Under the pieces are notes generated by a model. The model did no database searches, was not told where the DNA came from, and saw only the letters and a program-made list of their open reading frames with translations. The translations under genes were made by a program, and so were the position numbers. This document shows positions 1 to 5,205 of a stretch of 6,213 bases of DNA, piece after piece (position 1 is the stretch's first letter; each line of letters opens with the position of its first letter). This DNA is from Desulfobacteraceae bacterium (GTDB lineage: Bacteria > Desulfobacterota > Desulfobacteria > Desulfobacterales > Desulfobacteraceae), in assembly GCA_022712835.1 (NCBI GenBank), contig JAFLJU010000100.1, positions 1 to 6,213 on the forward strand, read 5' to 3'.

Positions 1-1
1 A

Positions 2-340
2 GCAGATGAAAGTGCCAGGGGACAGGTAAGATTTTTTGTTCCCAACTATAGCGATGGGTATGCAGGTGTTGCCCCTGTGGGAAGTTTTGACGCAGAATCA
101 TCTGGTCTTTATGATATGGCAGGAAATGTCAGTGAATGGGTTCACGATATTTATTCCATCCTGCCGCCCCAAACCGATGCCACGGTGTACAACCCTTTGG
201 GAAAACCGCGAGGGCATTCCCATGTGGTGAAAGGTGCCAATTGGCGGTCGGGTACGATTACCACACTGCGGCCGGCATTTCGGGAGGGATTGACAAAGGG
301 ACGTGACGATGTGGGGTTTCGAATTGGACGGTACCTATAG
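2..340 (+). CDS. FGE/SUMF1-fold (formylglycine-generating-enzyme-like) protein, C-terminal 112 aa, 5' truncated by window
   Basis: The reading frame is open from base 2 to the TAG at 338-340, so the start lies upstream of the window. The visible 112 residues carry the C-terminal hallmarks of the FGE-sulfatase (SUMF1/EgtB/PvdO) fold: GLYDMAGNVSEW at residues 35-46, KGANW (the family's RGGSW position) at 77-81, and a terminal GFRIGR at 105-110. In true sulfatase-activating FGE two catalytic cysteines follow the GGS motif. Here that stretch reads GANWRSGTITTLRPAFR, and the whole fragment has no cysteine, so sulfatase activation by the known chemistry is unlikely. FGE-fold proteins without the cysteine pair include structural lipoproteins such as GldJ and GldK, which work with the GldL/GldM motor. 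The gene lies 55 bp upstream of a small membrane-protein gene and then a MotA/ExbB-like channel gene, so a structural or sensory role in that complex is an inference. The fold call is firm; the function is not. Confidence 0.88.
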   Translation, partial: ADESARGQVRFFVPNYSDGYAGVAPVGSFDAESSGLYDMAGNVSEWVHDIYSILPPQTDATVYNPLGKPRGHSHVVKGANWRSGTITTLRPAFREGLTKGRDDVGFRIGRYL

Positions 341-365
341 TATAGTTAGGGTAGTATAGTTAGGG
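338..365. repeat. 14-bp perfect tandem duplication
   Basis: The unit TAGTATAGTTAGGG occurs twice with no spacer (338-351 and 352-365). The first three bases of the first copy are the TAG stop codon of the FGE-like gene, so the duplication begins exactly at the gene end. Each copy contains TATAGT, which resembles a -10 element, but no suitably spaced -35 element is visible. Confidence 0.95.
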
Positions 366-391
366 AAAATAGGGAGGGAAAATAGGGAGGG
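363..391 (+). repeat. 13-bp tandem repeat (two copies plus partial) forming GGG tracts
   Basis: The unit GGGAAAATAGGGA is present at 363-375 and 376-388. A third, partial copy starts at 389 and runs into the start codon at 396. The repeat overlaps the end of the upstream 14-bp duplication by one GGG. Together the two families place six GGG runs at 349, 363, 372, 376, 385 and 389. Confidence 0.93.
372..391 (+). promoter_or_regulatory. Duplicated Shine-Dalgarno region with G-quadruplex pattern upstream of the small gene
   Basis: GGGAGGG occurs at 372-378 and again at 385-391. The second copy ends four bases before the ATG at 396 and is a strong Shine-Dalgarno candidate, which is the main reason to place the start there. 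The segment fits G3-N1-G3-N6-G3-N1-G3 on the sense strand, a canonical G-quadruplex pattern, and the alternative register 363-387 (loops 6, 1, 6) also fits. If the quadruplex folded in mRNA it would hide the ribosome-binding site. The pattern is seen directly; folding and regulation are inferred. Confidence 0.6.
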
Positions 392-395
392 AAAA

Positions 396-485
396 ATGAA
401 TAAAAGGATAATGAATAAAAATACAATGAATAAAAGGATAATGAATAAAAATACAATGAATAAAAGGACAATGTATAAAAAACCG
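396..485 (+). repeat. 15-bp (higher-order 30-bp) in-frame tandem repeat
   Basis: Six consecutive 15-bp units start at 396, 411, 426, 441, 456 and 471. Units alternate between ATGAATAAAAGGATA and ATGAATAAAAATACA, giving two identical 30-bp blocks (396-425 and 426-455). A third block is diverged (456-485). The period is a multiple of three, so copy-number change keeps the reading frame and only alters the length of the basic N-terminus. Confidence 0.96.
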
Positions 486-596
486 ATGTTTTGGTTCGTG
501 GTACTGGTGATACTTTTGGTGGCAGCGGTGACCGTGTATGCCGTGATGCCGGCGATCAGCCTGAATTCTCCAACCTCTTTTCCCGTGGATATTTAA
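396..596 (+). CDS. Small membrane or exported protein (66 aa) with pentapeptide-repeat N-terminus
   Basis: I do not recognise this as a named family. The ATG at 396 follows a strong GGGAGGG site and the frame stops at TAA 594-596. Residues 1-30 are six copies of a lysine-rich pentapeptide of the form MNK(R/N)(I/T), the last one degenerate (MYKKP). Residues 31-52 form one hydrophobic helix (FWFVVLVILLVAAVTVYAV). About 15 residues follow, ending SFPVDI. The positively charged N-terminus predicts N-in topology; VYA at the helix end could also be a signal-peptidase site that releases a short peptide. Every 15-bp repeat begins with ATG, so translation could start at any of seven in-frame codons (396 to 486). 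The stop lies two bases before the channel gene's ATG, so translational coupling is likely, and this may be an accessory subunit or a leader cistron for that gene. Coding status is supported by position, ribosome-binding site and helix, but not by homology. Confidence 0.6.
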   Translation: MNKRIMNKNTMNKRIMNKNTMNKRTMYKKPMFWFVVLVILLVAAVTVYAVMPAISLNSPTSFPVDI

Positions 597-598
597 CT

Positions 599-1366
599 AT
601 GTCAGATATAGTGAAAAGCATTGCCGTCCTGGTAACTTCCATTGTGTTCGTTCATCTTGCCTACATTGGCTATGTCCGGCCAGAAGCAGATCTTTTGCTT
701 GAGTTGGCAAAGCAGGCAGGTCAATCCGCCCCCCGGGATCTTGTGATTGTTCTCAAGGATTATGAGCAGGAGATTTGTTTTATTCTGATGATTTGGGGCA
801 GTTTTCTGATGATTGGTAAATGTCACACCATATTGCGCAATAATTACCTTTTCACCGTTGATCTGATTGAAGAAACAGAAAATGAAAGAGAAGATGAAAC
901 CCTTGTGCCGGAAAATATCATTGAAAAACTCGATTCACAACTTTCAGCGGACCGTAACCTGGCACCCCTTGTTCAGACCTTGCGCACCGCTTTATGGCGG
1001 TATGCCGGAACCAAAAATGTTCAAAATGTATCCGACGCCATTGAAAGCTCTGTTGAAGCACTTGCCCTGCGTCAGGACGCCGAAAATTCCATGATCCGCT
1101 ATCTTATCTGGGCCATTCCCTCCATCGGTTTCATTGGAACGGTTCGTGGAATCGGTCAAGCGCTGTCCCTTGCGGATAAGGCACTTGCCGGAGACATTGC
1201 CGGTATGACCAACAGCCTTGGGGTGGCGTTTAACTCAACACTTGTGGCCCTGTTGATCAGTATCTTTCTGATGTTTATTTTCCATCAGCTTCAGCGCCTT
1301 CAGGATGGTCAGATTGTGGACATTCAGGCCTATTGTGATCGATATCTGCTTGCGCGGATTAAATAA
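599..1366 (+). CDS. MotA/TolQ/ExbB-family proton channel protein (255 aa)
   Basis: This is predicted to be the multimeric inner-membrane channel subunit that uses the ion-motive force to drive a partner protein. Hydrophobic segments are at about residues 5-25, 58-76, 166-190 and 206-229. The MotA_ExbB signature is in the third segment as AIPSIGFIGTVRGIG (172-186), matching the ExbB/TolQ PxLGLLGTVxGI consensus. The fourth segment is GVAFNSTLVALLIS (208-221), with polar Ser/Thr at the position where ExbB/TolQ line the channel. Residues 90-165 are a charged cytoplasmic stretch between helices 2 and 3. The C-terminal tail after the last helix is short, unlike the long cytoplasmic tail of Zorya ZorA. 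The ATG at 599 was chosen because it follows the upstream stop by two bases and gives a proper N-terminal helix; an in-frame GTG at 491 would overlap the small gene and add a non-membrane extension. The next two genes supply MotB/ExbD-like anchors, so this is probably the channel of that complex. Confidence 0.9.
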   Translation: MSDIVKSIAVLVTSIVFVHLAYIGYVRPEADLLLELAKQAGQSAPRDLVIVLKDYEQEICFILMIWGSFLMIGKCHTILRNNYLFTVDLIEETENEREDETLVPENIIEKLDSQLSADRNLAPLVQTLRTALWRYAGTKNVQNVSDAIESSVEALALRQDAENSMIRYLIWAIPSIGFIGTVRGIGQALSLADKALAGDIAGMTNSLGVAFNSTLVALLISIFLMFIFHQLQRLQDGQIVDIQAYCDRYLLARIK

Positions 1367-1377
1367 AGCGGGTTTTT

Positions 1378-2454
1378 GTGAGAAGACATCGCAAATCAGA
1401 AGGGTTCAACCTTGCATTTCTTGACATTATGTCCTGCGGTCTCGGGGCGGTTATATTGGTATTCATGCTGGTTAAGCACAATGTGAGTAATTCGGCTGTT
1501 GAAACAGATCTTCTATCGGCAGATGTTAAACAATTGGAACTTGTGCAGGAACAGTTGCAGCAAACCCTTGAGCGACTGCTGGATGTATCTGAATCCGAAG
1601 CACAAAAAATTGCACAGCTCAGGGCCAGGCTTGCACAGCTTGAGGCACAGCTTTCAAAAAAAGAGTTAAGCCTTGTGCAGAAAAAAGACCGGCTGGCCGC
1701 CTTGAAAAATGATATTTCAAAGAGACCCATTGCCCAAAAACCAGATCTTCTGGAATCGGACCTTGTGGAAGAGGACCTAGGGGGGGAAGAAACCTATCTG
1801 ATGGGTCTTAAAGTTGAAGGACATCGCATTGCTGTTCTCCTGGACAGCAGCGCCTCCATGACCGATGAAATGTTGATTGATATTATTAAAAGAAAAAATG
1901 GTCCAGCAACCGGTAAAAAACAGGGGCCCAAATGGGGTCGAACGTTAAAAACCATGCGCTGGATTCTTGCACGGGTTCCCAAAGCGAGTCAGGTAACAGT
2001 TATCTCTTACAACGCTTCTGTAACCTCATTGGGTAAAGCCAATTGGATACAATTGGACAGGTCTGAAACCCTTGCCGCACTTTACAAAGAGCTGGAGACA
2101 ATCGTTCCCCAGGGTGCCACCAATCTGCAGAAAGGCTTGCAGGCGGTGGCGGGGCGAGCTGTGACAGATCTGTATCTGATTACCGATGGATTACCCACGA
2201 CAGGAGAATCGCGCTATGCAAGCCTGAATCCGTTTAGCGGCTGTGGTTCTCTTCTGGGAAAATCTTCAACGATTTCAGGTGAATGCCGGGTGAAATTGTT
2301 TCGACAAACCATTAAGGACAGTGGGGTGGGATCCATGAAGATCAATGTGATTTTACTTCCCATTGAAGGGGATCCCGATGCCGTGAATGAATATTGGCGT
2401 TGGGCAGCCCTATCTGGGGGACTTTTGATCAGTCCTGCGGTGAACTGGCCATGA
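1378..2454 (+). CDS. Membrane-anchored VWA-domain protein with MotB/ExbD-like N-terminal helix (358 aa)
   Basis: It starts at GTG 1378, 11 bases after the channel gene; this gives a basic cytoplasmic N-terminus (MRRHRK) followed directly by one membrane helix. Residues 10-33 contain FNLAFLDIMSCGLGAV, with Asp16 just ahead of the hydrophobic stretch, as in the MotB YADFMTAMMAFF segment. Residues 41-115 are rich in Gln, Leu, Glu and Lys and look like a coiled coil. The VWA domain runs from about 149 to the end: MIDAS DSSAS at 156-160, the Thr loop GATN at 246-249, and the third metal-site Asp in ITDG at 268-271. After the Asp loop there is an insertion with Cys289 and Cys303, which could pair if the domain is periplasmic. 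The predicted topology is N-in, VWA outside. It overlaps the next gene by four bases (ATGA). MIDAS domains bind protein ligands through a divalent metal; the ligand here is unknown. Confidence 0.9.
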   Translation: MRRHRKSEGFNLAFLDIMSCGLGAVILVFMLVKHNVSNSAVETDLLSADVKQLELVQEQLQQTLERLLDVSESEAQKIAQLRARLAQLEAQLSKKELSLVQKKDRLAALKNDISKRPIAQKPDLLESDLVEEDLGGEETYLMGLKVEGHRIAVLLDSSASMTDEMLIDIIKRKNGPATGKKQGPKWGRTLKTMRWILARVPKASQVTVISYNASVTSLGKANWIQLDRSETLAALYKELETIVPQGATNLQKGLQAVAGRAVTDLYLITDGLPTTGESRYASLNPFSGCGSLLGKSSTISGECRVKLFRQTIKDSGVGSMKINVILLPIEGDPDAVNEYWRWAALSGGLLISPAVNWP

Positions 2455-3398
2455 AAATCAAGAAAAAAGAGTTTGATATATTTAATCTTTCTTTTTTGGA
2501 CATCATCTCCTGTGGGTTTGGGGCGGTGGTCTTGCTGGTGTTAATTTCCAATACGTCTCAAAACACCTCCCAATCCAGTGTGGTTGAGGTGGAAAGACTG
2601 TTGGGGCAAGTGATGACCCTGGAGAATATTACCGATGCCCTGGCCCGAAAGATCAGCCAGCAAAGGAAAAAAAACGATGTCCAGCTTGCGGAAAAAGGCA
2701 GTATAGGCCGTTCTGTCCAGACGCTTTCAAAGAACCTTTCACAAAAAGAAAAACAAGAAAATGCCCTGGCCGGTGATTTAGAAGGGTTGTCGCTGGTTCA
2801 ATCGACGCTCCAGCACATGTCCATTGAACCTGGGACCCGCAACACCATTCGGGACGAGGAGGTGGGCGGTATCCCGGTGGACAGTGACTATGTCCTCTTT
2901 ATTGTCGACACATCCGGCAGTATGCAATCTATCTGGGGCCGGGTGTCACAGGAGATCTTAAATGTTTTGAGTATTCATCCCAAGGTGAAGGGGTTTCAGA
3001 TTTTAAACGACCAGGGAACCTCGCTGATTGCAGGTTATAGCGGCCGGTGGATTCCCGACACTCCTAAGCGACGCCAAAGCGTGATGAATGTGTTCGGCGA
3101 TTGGGCGGATGCATCCAACTCAAGTCCCGTGGAAGGGATAGAAATGGGGTTGAAGCGCTATGCAAAACCGGGTCAGTCCACCGCAATCTATGTTTTTGGT
3201 GATGATTATACCGGGGGGTCCTATGATCCGGTTATTGCCCGTATCACGAAAATGAACAATCGCCAAAAAAACGGCCAGCGGCTGGCAAAGATACATGGGG
3301 TTGGCTTTCTCTCACAATACACCACCGGTCATTTTGCAATTTTGATGCGGGAGCTTACAAAGCAAAATGGGGGAACATTTCTGGCTCTGCCTCTCTAA
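2451..3398 (+). CDS. Second membrane-anchored VWA-domain protein with MotB/ExbD-like N-terminal helix (315 aa)
   Basis: The ATG at 2451 overlaps the TGA of the upstream VWA gene (ATGA), which indicates translational coupling. An in-frame ATG at 2394 is rejected because it would lie inside the upstream gene and precede the basic MKIKKK terminus. Residues 11-26 read FNLSFLDIISCGFGAV, nearly the same as in the first VWA protein, with Asp17 at the same place, and a hydrophobic run follows to about residue 33. Residues 44-120 look coiled-coil. The VWA domain follows from about 145: MIDAS DTSGS at 153-157, a Ser-containing second loop (NSSPVEGIEMGL, Ser225 where Thr is usual) and VFGDD at 248-252 at the third metal position. 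Outside the anchor the two proteins are only distantly alike, so they are a diverged pair rather than a recent duplication. The likely role is the partner anchor of a heterodimer inside the channel encoded by 599-1366. Its stop interlocks with that of the convergent gene. Confidence 0.9.
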   Translation: MKIKKKEFDIFNLSFLDIISCGFGAVVLLVLISNTSQNTSQSSVVEVERLLGQVMTLENITDALARKISQQRKKNDVQLAEKGSIGRSVQTLSKNLSQKEKQENALAGDLEGLSLVQSTLQHMSIEPGTRNTIRDEEVGGIPVDSDYVLFIVDTSGSMQSIWGRVSQEILNVLSIHPKVKGFQILNDQGTSLIAGYSGRWIPDTPKRRQSVMNVFGDWADASNSSPVEGIEMGLKRYAKPGQSTAIYVFGDDYTGGSYDPVIARITKMNNRQKNGQRLAKIHGVGFLSQYTTGHFAILMRELTKQNGGTFLALPL

Positions 3399-5191
3399 GG
3401 GAACGCATTTTTGTTTTTATTGTCTGGATCACAGGGAAAGTTGGTTGCAGGAAAAGTGAACGGACCTTTTTCAACTCCCATGAGGGGAAGTTGTTTGATT
3501 TTTTTAATAAATTCCTGACAAAGATTTGGGTCTGTTTTATGAACATAGAGATTCCCTTTTTTGTCCATTCCCCGGATGATCCCGTCATATAAAAACCATT
3601 GGACAAGTTTTTGGCTGATGTGATCCCTGTCAAAGGGGGCGTGTAGATCGCCACCATCACCCTCATGGGTCTGGGCCTGGGCAAGGGGAAGGCATTCCCT
3701 GGTATCCACGTGGCTTTTGATGAAATTTAAAATCCGTGCCAGGCGCAACAGGGTGACTGCCTCAAGTCTGGTGGTGGTGTTATCTAAGGGGAAGGCCGTG
3801 GACCGCATCAAAGAAAAAGTTTTTGGGAGCAGGCCTTGTTCCTTACAAATTCCATAATCCAGGCTTCCCGGGGCTGGATAGAAAATCGAAAGTCCGGCCA
3901 GGGTTCTTCGCTGGGCAAGGCTGAGCAGGTCATTCAGAGAACAGGCGGCTGATTGACCGGGTGCCGCCGCTATCAAGTAGGACACACAGGTCAAATCCAA
4001 ATCCTGGGCAATCAAAAGAGCGCGGTCGTGGGCTCTTCTCACATCGGGCCGTTTAAAGCGGGCAAGCTGCTCTTTGGAAAAAGAACCTAAAGAGAGGTTG
4101 ATGGTTTTAAATCCGGCGGTTTTCATGGCAGCCATGATTTCCCTATCCAGAGAGGGTGGATAGAGCCCGTTCATGGCCCGAAGTTCCGGGGGATTTGTTT
4201 TGAAAATTTCATTTAAGCCGGACAGGAGCGCCATTATCCAGGATTTATCCAGGGCCAGGTTTTCATCTTCAAAATCGATGAATCCAATATCCTGTCGATG
4301 GGCCTGTTCCTTAATTTCCATCAGTACCTGTGCCACATCCCGCTGGCGGAATTTGCCATGGGAGGCCGTGGCTGAAACAGAACAATAGGAACAGGGCATG
4401 GGGCAGCCCCGGCTTGAAACCATGGTGACAGATGCCTTTGCCTTGCGTTGGTAAAAGGATTGGTTTATCCGGGAAAGGGCTGGCAATGGGAGAGTATTTA
4501 AGTCCTTTATCCAGACCGGTGGATTAATTTTTATATCGTTTACGTTCCTGAAAGCTAGCCCTGGGACATGGTTAAGATCTGTTCCCATTCTTAAGGCATC
4601 ACAAAGAAGCGGCAGGGATGTCTCAGCTTCCCCTCTGAGGACAAAATCAACGGCCTTGCAGGCCAAAACTTCCTTGGGGAAATGGGTGGGGTGGTGCCCC
4701 CCCATGACAATATAAGCCCCGGGGTAAAATTTTTTTATAATCTTGGCAGTTGCAAGTGCTTGGTCACCATAGGCGGTGAACAGGGAGGATATCCCCACCA
4801 GAAAAGGTTTTTTCTCCCGGACCTGGGTGGCCAGATGTTCATAACTATACCCAAAATGTTTAAATTGGTGAAACAGTGAAAACAGGGAGATATCATCCCG
4901 GCCGTAGTAGGGGGTTAAATGGGAGAATTCTTCGGGATAGGCAATGGATTTAGATTTGTTCGTGGCAAGGCCATCCAGAATTTGGGTGGGGTATCCAGCG
5001 GATTCAAGGCTCGCGCAGATGGAGGCAAGCCCATAGGGAATGGTTCTTTTGGCCGTCAGATAAAATTCTTCAATGGGGGGTTGCACCAGCAGAACATGAA
5101 AGGGGGTGTGCTTTTCTAAAAGGGGATTCATTCCTAAAGGAGTAGATTCTTCCAGGGCAATCAGGTTTCTATCTTTGTTGGAGGGTTTCAT
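3395..5191 (-). CDS. B12-binding-domain radical SAM protein (598 aa)
   Basis: This is a radical SAM enzyme with an N-terminal cobalamin-binding-type domain. That Rossmann-like domain covers about residues 30-200 and shows HVLLVQPP at 32-39, IPYGLASICASLESAGY at 51-67, VGISSLFTAYGDQALATAK at 132-150, and MGGHHPTHFP then VLRGEAE at 163-190. No DxHxxG motif is visible, as is common in this class. The 4Fe-4S site is Cys263-x3-Cys267-x2-Cys270 in SSRGCPMPCSYCS, followed by GFIDFEDEN at 303-311, typical of the B12/radical SAM core. Residues after about 450 form a family-specific tail with no motif I can name. The substrate is unknown; relatives carry out methylations, ring contractions and other C-C or P-C chemistry. 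The ATG at 5191 lies 14 nt after the MFS gene on the same strand, so the two are probably cotranscribed. The stop TAG (3397-3395) overlaps the VWA stop on the other strand. Confidence 0.92.
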   Translation of the reverse strand: MKPSNKDRNLIALEESTPLGMNPLLEKHTPFHVLLVQPPIEEFYLTAKRTIPYGLASICASLESAGYPTQILDGLATNKSKSIAYPEEFSHLTPYYGRDDISLFSLFHQFKHFGYSYEHLATQVREKKPFLVGISSLFTAYGDQALATAKIIKKFYPGAYIVMGGHHPTHFPKEVLACKAVDFVLRGEAETSLPLLCDALRMGTDLNHVPGLAFRNVNDIKINPPVWIKDLNTLPLPALSRINQSFYQRKAKASVTMVSSRGCPMPCSYCSVSATASHGKFRQRDVAQVLMEIKEQAHRQDIGFIDFEDENLALDKSWIMALLSGLNEIFKTNPPELRAMNGLYPPSLDREIMAAMKTAGFKTINLSLGSFSKEQLARFKRPDVRRAHDRALLIAQDLDLTCVSYLIAAAPGQSAACSLNDLLSLAQRRTLAGLSIFYPAPGSLDYGICKEQGLLPKTFSLMRSTAFPLDNTTTRLEAVTLLRLARILNFIKSHVDTRECLPLAQAQTHEGDGGDLHAPFDRDHISQKLVQWFLYDGIIRGMDKKGNLYVHKTDPNLCQEFIKKIKQLPLMGVEKGPFTFPATNFPCDPDNKNKNAFP

Positions 5192-5205
5192 TTGATCCAG
5201 TGCCG

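Noticed and set aside
2..340. Sulfatase-activating FGE
   Set aside because: No catalytic cysteine pair at the expected position and no sulfatase gene in the window.
338..365. Promoter from the two TATAGT -10-like boxes
   Set aside because: No -35-like hexamer at 16-18 bp spacing for either copy; TTGGAC at 324-329 is 11 or 25 bases away. The boxes are explained by the repeat unit.
491..598. Upstream in-frame GTG start at 491 for the channel protein
   Set aside because: It would overlap the small gene for over 100 bases and add a Gly/Asp-rich stretch ahead of the N-terminal helix; the ATG at 599, two bases after a stop, fits coupling and family length.
1359..1730. Minus-strand open frame of 123 codons, rich in Ser and Cys
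   Set aside because: It is the antisense of the coiled-coil region of the first VWA gene; its composition is an artefact of the Gln/Leu/Glu codons opposite.
2394..2450. Upstream in-frame ATG at 2394 for the second VWA protein
   Set aside because: The extra residues lie inside the first VWA gene, and the basic MKIKKK plus membrane helix at 2451 is the pattern shared with the first VWA protein.
599..3398. Zorya anti-phage system
   Set aside because: The channel protein lacks ZorA's long tail, there is no OmpA-domain ZorB, and no ZorC/D/E-type gene is in the window; only the motor principle is shared.
3399..3425. Rho-independent terminator for the VWA operon (T-rich tract at about 3408-3420)
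   Set aside because: No GC-rich inverted repeat precedes the T tract, and the region codes for the end of the radical SAM protein on the other strand.
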